Shown in pieces: positions 18,565 to 27,090 of a DNA stretch of 64,000 nt; the first letter of the stretch is position 1; each line of letters opens with the position of its first letter. The stretch lies in contig NZ_JACEHH010000034.1 of NCBI RefSeq assembly GCF_014154935.1, positions 36,216 to 100,215 of the forward strand. Reading direction: 5' to 3'. The notes under the pieces were generated by a model, which did no database searches, was not told the origin of the DNA, and worked only from the letters and a program-made list of their open reading frames with translations. Origin of the DNA: Stieleria mannarensis (lineage in GTDB: Bacteria > Planctomycetota > Planctomycetia > Pirellulales > Pirellulaceae). The position numbers and the translations under genes are program-made.

Positions 18565-18824
18565 CAGCTGCTAGGATCATGAATCGTCCTAGCCGGCGAT
18601 CAACAAAACAAGTGGTTCTACCTACCGCTGCCCTGACGCCAGTCGAGACTTGTCTCGGCTGGTGGCAGGGCACCGAGAACAACTCTTCTGGCAACGCCAC
18701 ACGTTCAATCTGCCCTGGTGCTTTAAGCAATCCCAGGGTTCTGGAACTCTCGGTCCCGTCCCGGGCCGGAAGCTACCCCGCTCGGAGGAGTGTCCGCCTC
18801 GCTGCTCCGAGCCGGGGTTTTTTT
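18565..18824 (+). ncRNA. Candidate structured RNA of unknown family with terminator
   Basis: Four stable hairpins follow one another without a coding frame: GCTAGGA/TCCTAGC (18570-18593); a long stem with the arms TGCCCTG and CAGGGCA and an inner GAGAC/GTCTC helix (18629-18672); CCCTGG/CCAGGG (18713-18738); and a terminator CCCCGCTCGGAG/CTCCGAGCCGGGG with seven T residues (18776-18824). Flanking GTGG (18612) and CCAC (18696) could close a larger domain around the second hairpin. The T-tract indicates a transcript end 150 bases before glnB, so this is more likely a free RNA or an attenuator than coding DNA. I could not match it to 6S, SRP, tmRNA or RNase P RNA. The 5' end is uncertain. Confidence 0.45.
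18776..18824 (+). terminator. Strong intrinsic terminator upstream of glnB
   Basis: A GC-rich stem (ACCCCGCTCGGAG with CTCCGAGCCGGGGT) is followed by TTTTTTT. It ends the candidate structured RNA. Confidence 0.85.
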
Positions 18825-18975
18825 AATAGCGGCCTTTGCAGCGACGGCCATTCCAACGGCGGCGATCTGACGGGGCGTTTGTCGCTCGCAGCCGGTCGGT
18901 TATAGTCGCCACTGGAGAGACGCGATCACGATTGGATGATGCGTTCGGCGGAAACCATCAAAGGGCCCAGCGACT

Positions 18976-19323
18976 GTGAAACTGATCATTGCCATCATTC
19001 AACCGACCAAACTTGAGGCGGTCAAAGAAGCGTTGACACAGGTCGATGTGCATCGCTTGACGGTGCTGGATTGCCAAGGATTCGGTCGCCAGAAGGGGCA
19101 AACAGGCAACTACCGCGGTACCGAATTCAGCGTCAATCTGCTCCGCAAGGTCCAGTTGCAGATCGCCGTTAACGAAGAGTTCGTCAATCCGACGATCGAG
19201 GCGATCCTGTCGGGCGGCCGGTCCGGGGATGCCGGTGAAATCGGCGACGGCAAGATCTTTGTCCTGCCGATGGACGACTGTATCCGTATCCGCACCGGAG
19301 AAACCGGCAGCGAAGCGATCTGA
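18976..19323 (+). CDS. glnB: PII nitrogen-regulatory protein
   Basis: A 115-residue PII signalling protein. It senses ATP/ADP and 2-oxoglutarate and controls nitrogen enzymes or transporters. The N-terminus MKLIIAIIQPTKLEAVKEAL, the T-loop GQTGNYRGTEF and the B-loop region GEIGDGKIFVLP are typical. Residue 51, the tyrosine that is uridylylated in proteobacterial GlnB, is phenylalanine here, so control by uridylylation at that site is impossible. The start codon is GTG at 18976. No amtB or glnA lies beside it. A structured RNA and terminator lie just upstream and a REP pair directly downstream. Confidence 0.93.
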   Translation: MKLIIAIIQPTKLEAVKEALTQVDVHRLTVLDCQGFGRQKGQTGNYRGTEFSVNLLRKVQLQIAVNEEFVNPTIEAILSGGRSGDAGEIGDGKIFVLPMDDCIRIRTGETGSEAI

Positions 19324-19324
19324 C

Positions 19325-19383
19325 GTGGGATTGGCATCTTGCCTGCCATCTCAACGTCTCGACAGGCTGGAAGCCTATCCCAC
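19325..19383. repeat. Inverted pair of REP copies between convergent genes
   Basis: A direct REP copy of the ATCTTGCC subtype (19325-19349) and an inverted copy of the common subtype (19361-19383) face each other across eleven bases, a REPIN-like layout. The pair fills the whole space between the glnB stop and the DUF3127 stop, touching both. Confidence 0.85.
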
Positions 19384-19764
19384 TTAAAAGGGCGCGTCTT
19401 CTTCGCTGGCTTCGTTGAACGCCGCGTTGGGGTCGCTGACCCGCTCGCTCATCGCGTCGGCCGGGTTCGCATTGCCGGTGATCTTGAATGAAGTCGCTTC
19501 CACATTGACGAAGAACTTGACTTCGCTGTTGGCGTCCTTTTGCCAACGTCGACCGTTCAGCCGGTACGTGATCTCGACCTCATCGCCCTCGTTCATTTCG
19601 TCGACCGAGTCGCAGGAATCGCGGGTGAATTCGACCGGCACGAAGTTGGTGAAGCTGCCCTTGTCTTGTTCCAGAACCACCAGACGTTTGCGGAACCCTT
19701 TGCTGCCATAGGTCTTGGTCTCTTCGATCAAGTGGACAACGCCGGTGACGGATGGATCGCTCAT
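19384..19764 (-). CDS. DUF3127 protein (OB-fold-like)
   Basis: A 126-residue protein matching the DUF3127 pattern: VTGVVHLIEETKTYGSKGFRKRLVVLEQD, then NFVPVEFTRDSCDSVDEMNEGDEVEITYRLNGRRW and KFFVNVEATSFKI. The beta-rich layout resembles single-strand DNA binding OB-folds, but the function is not established. The tail is acidic and ends DAPF, reminiscent of the C-terminal tip of SSB proteins. The ATG at 19764 is chosen because the homologous core starts immediately after it. Confidence 0.82.
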   Translation of the reverse strand: MSDPSVTGVVHLIEETKTYGSKGFRKRLVVLEQDKGSFTNFVPVEFTRDSCDSVDEMNEGDEVEITYRLNGRRWQKDANSEVKFFVNVEATSFKITGNANPADAMSERVSDPNAAFNEASEEDAPF

Positions 19765-19906
19765 CGCTTCTCTCAAAATCGCTCGGAATTTAGTGTTTTG
19801 CAGGGTCGCGAATTGTAGCCTTTCGCGGGCCAAAGCGAGAGGGGGAGCAGGGGCGGGGCGGAGAGATGGCAGAAAAATCGCCCCCCAAGAACCATGAACC
19901 AAGAAC

Positions 19907-21550
19907 CTAAAACGCCTCTCGCCGCCGCTTGCGTTGCCAGAATTGATAACCGGGGATGAAAAAGCAGAGTGCGGCGACGACACCGAAGATCAGGTGCCCC
20001 CAGCGTGGTGCGACGGCCATCAGCAGCGCGGTGGCCAGCAGTGCGATCGCCTGAAAATAAAACGCACCCGAGAGCATGCCCGCTTTGACGACGAACACCG
20101 TTGCACTGATCACGCCCAACAGGGGAGAGAGCACCAGGGCATCCAGACCGAGCAGTCGCTCGATCGGAAACAACATGCCGATGGCGATCATGCTGCCGCC
20201 CCAGACATGAGCGATTTGGCGTTCGATGAAGGTCACCGGTCCCATCCGCTGGCGAAGTTTCCAAAACACCGCGGCCCACGCGCCCAGTCCGATTGTCCAA
20301 ACACCCATGTAGATGTAGCGGTTTTCGCAACCGAGAAACTCCAGTTGCCACGTCAGGTAGCCGGCGACCAACAGCACCAGGGAGTGCCACATCCAAAGCG
20401 TGCCCCAATTTTCCAGCACGGCCGCATGGTGGGTTTCGCGAAAGATTCGGGCGATCACCTGGGCAAACCGTCCGCTTCGCGCCGCGACGACTTCGTCGGC
20501 CAGGAACGCGTCCAGGTCGTCGGCCAGATCCCCGGCCGATGCGTAGCGCAAGTCGATCGGTTTTTGCAGACAGCGGATCACGATCATTTCCAGATCGCGG
20601 TCCAGACCCGGGCGAATCGCCCGCGGCGGGCTGGGGTCTTGTTCGATCACCAGCATCACCATCTCGACGGCAGTCTCCGCGACCAGCGGCGGTCGACCGG
20701 TCAGCGAAAAGTACAGCATCGCGCCGAGGGAATAGATGTCGGTCGGCGGTCCCAGCAATTCACGTCGTCCGCCGGCTTGTTCGGGCGACATGTAGGCCGG
20801 CGTACCGACCAACATTCCGCTGCGGGTCAGATCGGCGCTGCCGCCCGATTCCTTGGCCAGTCCGAAGTCGGTGATCAGTGTTTGGCCGTCCTTGGTCAGC
20901 AGCACGTTGCTGGGTTTCAGGTCGCGATGCACGAACCCCTGGTCATGGGCGAATTGCACGGCGCGGGCGACGTCGGCGATGATCCTGGCCGCCCGGCGTT
21001 GCGGCAGCGGTCCCCGGGCGGCCCGATCGGCGAGCGTTTCACCCTCGATGTATTGCATGCTGAAAAAGGGCCGCCCGTCGAAGTCGCCGACTTCATAAAC
21101 GGGCACGATCCCCGGGTGCACCAGTCGCGCCGTCGCGGCCGCCTCGGCCAGGAAACGCTGCAGGTCGGTGTCGCTGGCCAAGCGTCCGCGCAAAATCATC
21201 TTGACGGCGACTTCACGATCCAAGCTGATTTGGCGGCCGCGAAAGACGACGCCCATCCCTCCCCGCCCGACCTCTTCGATCAGCTCGTAATCGCCGATCG
21301 TGGTCGGCAGTTTCAACCTCCGCCAGCGGCCATCATCGCCCGAGGGTGCCGCAGGGCGTTGGTCCGACGCGTTGCCGGCGGTGTCGGTCACCAGCACGGC
21401 GGCCCACAACTGTCGCAGTTCGTCTGCCAGATCCGGGTTTTCGCGACAGACTCGGTCGAAATCGATCGGTTGGTCGCGGCAGATCGCATCGGTCATGTCA
21501 GCCAACAGGTCCGCCAGCCGCTGTTCCGCGTCCGCCGACAGGCCGCTCAC
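19907..21550 (-). CDS. Membrane Ser/Thr protein kinase
   Basis: A 547-residue Hanks-type kinase. After an 85-residue leader typical of planctomycete sigma-linked kinases, the kinase domain runs from about 86 to 355: GRGGMGVV (95-102), Lys117 in VAVK, HRDLKPSN with Asp210, DFG with Asp228, and SPE. All catalytic residues are present. The C-terminal 170 residues contain about five or six hydrophobic segments (SLVLLVAGYLTW, WTIGLGAWAAVFW, ALLATALLMAVAP, HLIFGVVAALCFFI), a membrane domain rather than the more common WD40 sensor. The start overlaps the stop of the ECF sigma gene by four bases, so kinase and sigma are co-translated. Confidence 0.9.
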   Translation of the reverse strand: MSGLSADAEQRLADLLADMTDAICRDQPIDFDRVCRENPDLADELRQLWAAVLVTDTAGNASDQRPAAPSGDDGRWRRLKLPTTIGDYELIEEVGRGGMGVVFRGRQISLDREVAVKMILRGRLASDTDLQRFLAEAAATARLVHPGIVPVYEVGDFDGRPFFSMQYIEGETLADRAARGPLPQRRAARIIADVARAVQFAHDQGFVHRDLKPSNVLLTKDGQTLITDFGLAKESGGSADLTRSGMLVGTPAYMSPEQAGGRRELLGPPTDIYSLGAMLYFSLTGRPPLVAETAVEMVMLVIEQDPSPPRAIRPGLDRDLEMIVIRCLQKPIDLRYASAGDLADDLDAFLADEVVAARSGRFAQVIARIFRETHHAAVLENWGTLWMWHSLVLLVAGYLTWQLEFLGCENRYIYMGVWTIGLGAWAAVFWKLRQRMGPVTFIERQIAHVWGGSMIAIGMLFPIERLLGLDALVLSPLLGVISATVFVVKAGMLSGAFYFQAIALLATALLMAVAPRWGHLIFGVVAALCFFIPGYQFWQRKRRREAF

Positions 21551-22257
21551 CGCGGCAGCTCCTGGCTGTTAGCTGACTGGCTGTTAGCTGACTGGCTGTT
21601 AGCTGACTGGCCGGCCGGTGATGCTTCGTCTTCCTCTTGAAGCATCTCGCGAAGCCGGCGGACGGCGCGCAAATAACGCATGCTGGCCGCGGGCGGATTC
21701 ACCCCCAACACCTCGGCGACTTCCAGATTGGACAGGTGTTCGTAGTGACGCATCAGAATGATTTCGCGATCCTGATCATTCATCCGCTCGATCGCCTGCT
21801 CGACCTTGGCGGCAATCTCGCGTTGCGTCGCGGCCGTCGCGGGTGTCAGCCCGGGGTCGCGCAGTTGGACCGCCAACTCCATCGTCGACTGATCCGGGCC
21901 GGCCGGAGACGTCATCGGCTGCTCGCGGTCCATGTTCCGTTTTGCACTGACACGATGCCGACGGTAGGTGTCGATGATCCGGTCCCAAGCGATCTGGCGC
22001 AACCAGAGATGGAACGCCATGGCGGGGTCGGACAGGTATTTGTCCAGCCGACCGCTGGCTTCGATCATGACGTCTTGAACCACATCGCTGACGTCGACAC
22101 GGCGCTGGACCTTGCGATCCAGCCGCAGTTCGACCAGTCGGCGGATCGGTGCCCGGTGCTTTTCCAGCAACCGATTGACGGCCTCACTATCGCCCGACCG
22201 CGCAGCGACGAGCAGCGTTTCGGTTTGATCGTCACTGGCCCAGATCGACTTGCTCAT
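21547..22257 (-). CDS. ECF-type RNA polymerase sigma factor
   Basis: A 236-residue extracytoplasmic-function sigma factor. Region 2 is seen at DVSDVVQDVMIEASGRLDKY and FHLWLRQIAWDRIIDTYRRHR. Region 4 is at MNDQDREIILMRHYEHLSN with the helix-turn-helix EVAEVLGVNPPAASMRYLRAVRRLR. It probably directs a regulon that answers to the linked kinase; this is inferred from the overlap. The C-terminus carries three in-frame SANSQ repeats, encoded by a 15-base unit (GCTGTTAGCTGACTG) at about 21566-21611, a slippage-prone tail outside the sigma domains. Confidence 0.9.
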   Translation of the reverse strand: MSKSIWASDDQTETLLVAARSGDSEAVNRLLEKHRAPIRRLVELRLDRKVQRRVDVSDVVQDVMIEASGRLDKYLSDPAMAFHLWLRQIAWDRIIDTYRRHRVSAKRNMDREQPMTSPAGPDQSTMELAVQLRDPGLTPATAATQREIAAKVEQAIERMNDQDREIILMRHYEHLSNLEVAEVLGVNPPAASMRYLRAVRRLREMLQEEDEASPAGQSANSQSANSQSANSQELPR

Positions 22258-22356
22258 TGGATTCTCCTCAGCGAATCATAGTCGATCGGAAAGCGGGGCG
22301 GGCGGAGGTCGCCGCTGCGCGTCGCCAAGGCGTGGTCGCGGCAGAAGCGGTGTGTT

Positions 22357-22379
22357 GACAGGCTGGAAGCCTATCCCAC
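22357..22379 (-). repeat. REP copy, common subtype
   Basis: One inverted copy of the 23-base hairpin repeat (GACAGGCTGGAAGCCT, then ATCCCAC), 13 bases before the stop codon of the DUF1080 gene on the opposite side. Confidence 0.85.
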
Positions 22380-22392
22380 GCCGCGACGTGAT

Positions 22393-23100
22393 TTACTTGG
22401 CCGGGTGCAGCACGATGTTTTTGAATCGCACCACCATCGGGTCGCCGCGGTGCAATTGAAACGCGATCACGCCCGACGACGAGGATTTTTCGCCCTGGTT
22501 GTCAATCACCTCGGCGGTCATCGTTTCGTTGATGAAGTGTTGCAGGTGGTTGCCCTTGGCGACGATGCGATACTCATTCCACTGGCCCGGGTGAATGCCG
22601 TTGCCCAGCTTGGCACCGTCGGCAAACGTCTCGCGGGTCTTCTTGCCTTTCTCGTCGATCGTGACCGACTGACCGCGTTCGGCCAGGATGCCACGGCCTT
22701 TTTCTTCATACAGGATCCCGGCATAGCGATTGGAAAAATCGATGTCGGCCTGGTAGCCCCCGACGACGAACTTTTCTTTGTCCAAGATCTTGCTGCGGTA
22801 CTGCACGCCCGAATTCGTGTTTTCGATTTTGAACTGGAACGTCAGCTCGAAATCACTCGGCTCGCTGCCGGTGTAGATCAAAAACGTGTTTTGTTGCAGG
22901 GGCTTTTCGGCCACGGTCCGGCCGACGATCTGGCCGTCTTCGACCGACCACAAATCGGCGCGGCCGATCCAACCGGTCAGGTCTTTGCCGTTAAACAAGG
23001 AGACGGATTCTGTGGGACTGGCCGAATCGTCCTGGCAGAAACCGGCGGAGGCGAGGAGGGCGAGGGCGAGGGCGGCAAACGCGGTGGCGATGCGGGGCAT
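22393..23100 (-). CDS. Secreted DUF1080 (3-keto-disaccharide hydrolase-type) protein
   Basis: A 235-residue exported protein. A signal peptide (MPRIATAFAALALALLASAGFC) precedes the DUF1080 beta-jelly-roll domain: SLFNGKDLTGWIGRADLWSV, then ELTFQFKIENTNSGVQYRS, NEYRIVAKGNHLQHFINE and GVIAFQLHRGDPMVVRFKNI. Members are concanavalin-like folds, some acting on 3-keto sugars, and are very abundant in planctomycetes. The substrate is unknown. The ATG at 23100 places the signal peptide at the start. A Cys at the end of the signal could be a lipoprotein site, but the context is not a clean lipobox. Confidence 0.87.
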   Translation of the reverse strand: MPRIATAFAALALALLASAGFCQDDSASPTESVSLFNGKDLTGWIGRADLWSVEDGQIVGRTVAEKPLQQNTFLIYTGSEPSDFELTFQFKIENTNSGVQYRSKILDKEKFVVGGYQADIDFSNRYAGILYEEKGRGILAERGQSVTIDEKGKKTRETFADGAKLGNGIHPGQWNEYRIVAKGNHLQHFINETMTAEVIDNQGEKSSSSGVIAFQLHRGDPMVVRFKNIVLHPAK

Positions 23101-23272
23101 GTCAGCTCTGGTATCGATTGGGGGGGGGTGGGGCAGCATGCCGACCACCTGCAATCATCCAGTGCCGGCGGCGGCGAACGGAAATTGTAATCAATCTCCA
23201 CGCCGGTCGAGACGGGATCGTGGATCCCACCGGGCCGCTGCGTTCCGGCAAAGCTCGCCGTGTCGGCGGGGC

Positions 23273-23710
23273 CTACTTGCGGCGTTGGTGGATGTGCAGG
23301 AATTGCACGTTCGTCAGCCAGACTTCTTCCTTGCCCAAACGGTGCACCAGCGACGTGTTGCAGATCCGGCAGACGATGCCCGGCGCGATGCCGTCGTTCA
23401 AGGACACGACGGCCTTTTCAAAATCCGCCTTTTGAGAACTCAGGTAGGCCAGCCCCCCCTGGCTGACGTCCCGCGTGATCGCGAAAAACGGACTCGCCCA
23501 CTCGTTCAACTGGACGTCCAGCGGTTGTACCGTGATCTCAAGTGTGCGGGGGATCCGGCGGCTGGCACGCCGCTCCGGGCCTCGGTATCCCCCGGCCGAT
23601 TGAATCAGCGACGCAACATCGTCACCGAGCGTGGTCCCGACGAAACCTCCATGCTCGGCGATCGTTTCCGTGCTGAGGGGGGCTTCCGCGGTGGTGGGGG
23701 ATGAATTCAT
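23273..23710 (-). CDS. PilZ-domain protein
   Basis: A 145-residue protein with the two c-di-GMP contact motifs of PilZ: RASRRIPR (the RxxxR element) and DVSQGGLAYLS (the D/NxSxxG element) about 35 residues later. It probably binds cyclic di-GMP and controls motility, attachment or secretion. The first 45 residues are a flexible Ser/Thr/Glu leader. The ATG at 23710 is used in place of an upstream TTG. It lies between the DUF1080 and epimerase genes without close coupling. Confidence 0.82.
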   Translation of the reverse strand: MNSSPTTAEAPLSTETIAEHGGFVGTTLGDDVASLIQSAGGYRGPERRASRRIPRTLEITVQPLDVQLNEWASPFFAITRDVSQGGLAYLSSQKADFEKAVVSLNDGIAPGIVCRICNTSLVHRLGKEEVWLTNVQFLHIHQRRK

Positions 23711-23857
23711 GATTGCCACGGGCGTCTCGTAATCGAACAACCGGCGACCCTCGCCGGCTTCGGGCGGCCACTGCCGAAAAAAGCATGACGGGCCAAAGGA
23801 ACCTTATGTCGAAAAAGGACGTTCGCGCGACGCTGTCTCGTGATTGTCCGATTGCCC

Positions 23858-24907
23858 TCACCGTGCCTTGGCTTCGGCCGCGTCGATCATTTGCGTGATG
23901 ATCTCTCGCAGCGAAACGCGGATCTTCCAATCGGGGTAATCACGACACAGCTTGCCGAGATCGCTGATGTAGCAAATGTGGTCGCCCTTTCGGTTCTCAT
24001 CGCCCAGCGTGTACTCGATCCGATGCCCGCTGATCTCTTCGATCAACGCGATGCACTCCAGCACGCTGGCCGCGTTTTCACGCCCGCCGCCGATGTTGTA
24101 GACCTCGCCGGGGCGGGGGTTCCTGGCGAACGCTTCGAACGCCCGGACGACATCGCTGCACTCGATTTGGTCGCGAACCTGTTTGCCCTTGTAACCGAAG
24201 ATCGTGTACGGTTTTCCGGTCACCGCGACATGCACCAAGTAACTCAGAAACCCGTGCAATTCCACGCCACTGTGACTCGCGCCGGTCAAACAACCGCCAC
24301 GGAAGACGCCCGTCTTTAACCCGAAGTACTTTCCATATTCCTGGGCCAGCACATCCGCCGCGGTCTTGCTGGCCCCGAATAACGAATGCATGGTCTGGTC
24401 GATGCGACAGGTTTCATCGATCCCGTCGTAATCCTCGTCTCGTGCGTAGTCCCAACGCGTCGGCAATTCCGTCAACGGCAGCTCGTTGGGCGCATCGCCG
24501 TACACCTTGTTCGTGCTCATGTGACAGAATACGGCATCGGGCGCATGCCGACGCGTCGCTTCCAGCAGGTTCAGTGTTCCGTTCGCGTTGACTTCGAAAT
24601 CCAAAAAGGGGATTGCCGCCGCCTTATCATGAGACGGCTGCGCCGCGCAGTGGATGACCAGATCGGGAGGTTCGTTCTGGAACAAATCCAGGATCGCGTC
24701 TCGGTCGCGGATGTCGATGGTTTCGGTGCGAAAATTTCGGGTTTCCGATTCCAGTTGCGACTGATTCCACTTGGTGCTGCCGTCGGGGCCGAAAAAGGTC
24801 GAACGCATGTCGTTGTCGATGCCGATGACTTGGTCACCCGCAGCGTCCCAATGACGCACGGCTGCTGATCCGATCAATCCGCTGGACCCGGTGACGATGA
24901 CACGCAT
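23858..24907 (-). CDS. NAD-dependent nucleotide-sugar epimerase (CDP-paratose 2-epimerase-like)
   Basis: A 349-residue extended SDR. The Rossmann motif GSSGLIG (7-13), the acidic residue of IGIDND and the downstream [12 protein letters not shown] and MSTNKVYGD are typical of CDP-tyvelose/paratose-type epimerases that modify surface sugars. The usual SDR catalytic YxxxK reads FGASK with Phe177 and Lys181. This substitution appears in the 'HSLFGASK' context of this subgroup, so it may be ancestral rather than inactivating; I cannot test that here. The C-terminus has [12 protein letters not shown], a normal sugar-binding loop. It stands alone, with no polysaccharide cluster visible. Confidence 0.83.
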   Translation of the reverse strand: MRVIVTGSSGLIGSAAVRHWDAAGDQVIGIDNDMRSTFFGPDGSTKWNQSQLESETRNFRTETIDIRDRDAILDLFQNEPPDLVIHCAAQPSHDKAAAIPFLDFEVNANGTLNLLEATRRHAPDAVFCHMSTNKVYGDAPNELPLTELPTRWDYARDEDYDGIDETCRIDQTMHSLFGASKTAADVLAQEYGKYFGLKTGVFRGGCLTGASHSGVELHGFLSYLVHVAVTGKPYTIFGYKGKQVRDQIECSDVVRAFEAFARNPRPGEVYNIGGGRENAASVLECIALIEEISGHRIEYTLGDENRKGDHICYISDLGKLCRDYPDWKIRVSLREIITQMIDAAEAKAR

Positions 24908-25253
24908 GAATCGATGGCCAATGAAAAAGGGGACTCAAATAGCCGGAGTAACGAAGGTTCCGGTGGGCCGCATAGTTTAATCAGTGCACTGCAAACGAAG
25001 AATTCCCCGCGCTGCATTGCCTCGGCATTACCGCACCGGCTGGTTGGGATGTACCAATCACGCGACAATCACCGGCATTCGATTCTCTTTCTCTGGACGC
25101 CGTTTGTGTGACTGAGCGATTTGGCCGCCAACTCAGATTCTCTCCCTCCGGGAGAGCCGGCGTTTGCGCAGCAAGCAAACGCTCACATCGAATTGACACG
25201 GTCCAGCAACGCCGTCCGGCGATCACCCCTGCTTTCAAACCGTCAAAAGAACC
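24908..25253. other. Divergent gap between epimerase and oxidoreductase
   Basis: No gene, no REP copy and no terminator is visible in these 346 bases. A weak inverted pair (CTCCCTCCGGGAG, about 25141) is present. It must hold the two outward promoters. Confidence 0.5.
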
Positions 25254-26597
25254 GTGAACACACCCCCATCCGACAGTGGTACGACTCCGAATCCCAATGG
25301 TTCGCCCGCAGGCTTGGTGAACGCCGGCACGGTGATTGTCGGCGGGGGGCTCGCCGGACTCGCGTGCGCGAAACGGTTGACCCAGCACGGCCGTGACGTC
25401 ACCTTGCTGGAAGCCAGCGATCGCGTCGGGGGACGCGTCCGGACCGACATCGTCGACGGGTTGAAATTGGACCACGGGTTCCAGGTCCTGTTGACGGCCT
25501 ATCCGGCGTGTCGCGAGTTGTTGGATTATGAAGGATTGCGGTTGCGGGCGTTCGAGCCGGGGGCTTTGATTCGAAAGAACGGCGGTTTCACGCGACTGGG
25601 AGATCCCTGGCGTCGCCCAGGCCAGATTCTGTCCACGGCGACCAGTTCCGTCGGATCCTTGATGGACAAACTGCGGATCGCCAAGGCGCGGCTTCAATCT
25701 CGGCGGGGGACGTTGCAGGATCTGTATCACCGCGATGGCGAATCCACCGACCAGCGACTTCGTCATTTGGGCTTCTCCGACGCGATGATCGGAGCCTTCT
25801 TTCGACCGTTTCTCGGCGGCGTCTTTCTGGATGAATCCTTGTCGACTTCCAGCCGGATGTTTGAATTCGTGTTTCGAATGTTTGCCGCCGGCGACATCGC
25901 GATCCCCGCCGACGGCATGGCCGCCATCCCGCGACAGTTGGCCGAGGGGCTGCCACGCGGGACGCTGCGGCTGAACACGACCGTGACGTCGATCGAACAC
26001 ATCGACCGTCGGCATCGAGTTCACCTGAGTGATGGCGCAAGCATCAATGCCGAAACCGTCGTCGTCGCGACCGAAAGCAACGCCGCGGCGCGATTGATCG
26101 ACGCCCCCGAGTTGGTCACCCAGTGGAATCACGCCACGACGTTGTACTTCGTCGCCGAGCGGTCGCCCGAGTCGAGCAGAATGCTGATGCTGCGTGGCGA
26201 CGAAGAAGGCCCGATCCGTACGGCCGTCGTGCTCAGCGACATCGCGCCCGAGTACGCGTCCGGTGGCCGCGCATTGATTTCCATCAGCATCGCGGATTCG
26301 ATGGCCGACCGGCCTGCCGAGGATTTGGCCGATGCGGTCCGCGACCAGGCGCGGCGCTGGTTCGGTGAGGGAGCCAGTCGATGGGAACTGGTTCAAACCA
26401 TCCGCGTGCCCTACGGACTGCCGCAGATAGATCTGGACCCCGTGGTGCAGCCCGTGCGAGCCGATCAGATTTCTGGGGTCAAAGCCCCGGCGAGCCTGTA
26501 TGTTTGCGGCGACCACCGCGAAACACCCAGCATCCAGGGCGCGATGAACAGCGGACTGCGCGCGGCCGCGGAGATCCTCGACGCGAAGTCGAAGTGA
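25254..26597 (+). CDS. FAD-dependent oxidoreductase (amine oxidase/desaturase-like)
   Basis: A 447-residue flavoprotein. The dinucleotide-binding motif VIVGGGLAGLACAKRL is at about 27-42, followed by the second signature LLEASDRVGGRVRTD typical of the amine oxidase, protoporphyrinogen oxidase and phytoene desaturase group. The C-terminal FAD motif LYVCGDHRETPSIQGAMNSGLRAA is intact. The substrate is unknown; a short, soluble member like this could act on isoprenoids, porphyrins or amines. The start is GTG at 25254, giving a 26-residue Pro/Gly-rich leader. It is transcribed alone. Confidence 0.85.
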   Translation: MNTPPSDSGTTPNPNGSPAGLVNAGTVIVGGGLAGLACAKRLTQHGRDVTLLEASDRVGGRVRTDIVDGLKLDHGFQVLLTAYPACRELLDYEGLRLRAFEPGALIRKNGGFTRLGDPWRRPGQILSTATSSVGSLMDKLRIAKARLQSRRGTLQDLYHRDGESTDQRLRHLGFSDAMIGAFFRPFLGGVFLDESLSTSSRMFEFVFRMFAAGDIAIPADGMAAIPRQLAEGLPRGTLRLNTTVTSIEHIDRRHRVHLSDGASINAETVVVATESNAAARLIDAPELVTQWNHATTLYFVAERSPESSRMLMLRGDEEGPIRTAVVLSDIAPEYASGGRALISISIADSMADRPAEDLADAVRDQARRWFGEGASRWELVQTIRVPYGLPQIDLDPVVQPVRADQISGVKAPASLYVCGDHRETPSIQGAMNSGLRAAAEILDAKSK

Positions 26598-27090
26598 GCG
26601 ATTGCCGCAGTCGACCTTCCTCGCGACCTCCCCGCCGGGGCCCCCGACCAACCGGGGCCCCCGACCAATAGGACATAGGGGACTTATACGTCCTATGCGT
26701 CCTATTGGTCCTATTACACGATCGCTGCCCTATTCTCGAAGGATTGGCGAAACAATGGGGGCAAAACAATATCAGCCTGTGATCGTTTGCCCCCATCGTT
26801 TTGCCTATTGTTCGTTGCCCAATCGTGCAACACACACATTGAAAACCAGGTTGACTCGGTTGCATCGACCGCCGCGCCGAACGAATCAGCATTCAGCGTG
26901 CGTAATCTAAAACGTGCCACCCACCAATCAGGCGGGGCGGCGACAGCGGCTCGGTTTGATCGGCGACGGGGGAGTGGTTATGTTGAGGGCGGATTTTGCT
27001 CTACGGACTACTTACGCAACGTTGTGGCGGACGGGATTTCCGATTGACGGACGTCTACGGACGCGTCGTCGAGGATTTGTTCGCATCACC
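26598..27090. repeat. Gap with two unrelated large inverted repeats
   Basis: The first inverted repeat (26663-26710) has arms GACCAATAGGAC and GTCCTATTGGTC with an inner AGG/CCT. The second (26748-26804) has arms AACAATGGGGGCAAA and TTTGCCCCCATCGTT. Both lack T-tracts and coding content. The remaining sequence to 27090 is an in-frame upstream extension of the amidohydrolase gene that shows no conserved content and is better regarded as leader. Confidence 0.7.

Noticed and set aside
18565..18824. 6S, SRP, tmRNA or RNase P RNA
   Set aside because: I compared the hairpin order and conserved bases I know for each. None fits: there is no tRNA-like end, no SRP GGAA/GCAG loop pair and no RNase P core.
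18510..18905. A 131-codon open frame over the structured RNA
   Set aside because: It runs through the terminator and its T-tract, lacks a ribosome binding site and has no plausible protein character.
19934..21640. A 568-codon open frame on the plus strand
   Set aside because: It mirrors the kinase gene. The kinase frame contains all catalytic motifs; the mirror has none.
24981..26651. A 556-codon open frame on the minus strand
   Set aside because: It is antisense to the FAD oxidoreductase, which has a clear dinucleotide motif; the mirror frame looks like random His/Arg/Gln-rich sequence.
26914..27090. 59-residue N-terminal extension of the M20 amidohydrolase
   Set aside because: The extension has no conserved feature or export signal, and the M20 fold begins just after ATG 27091.
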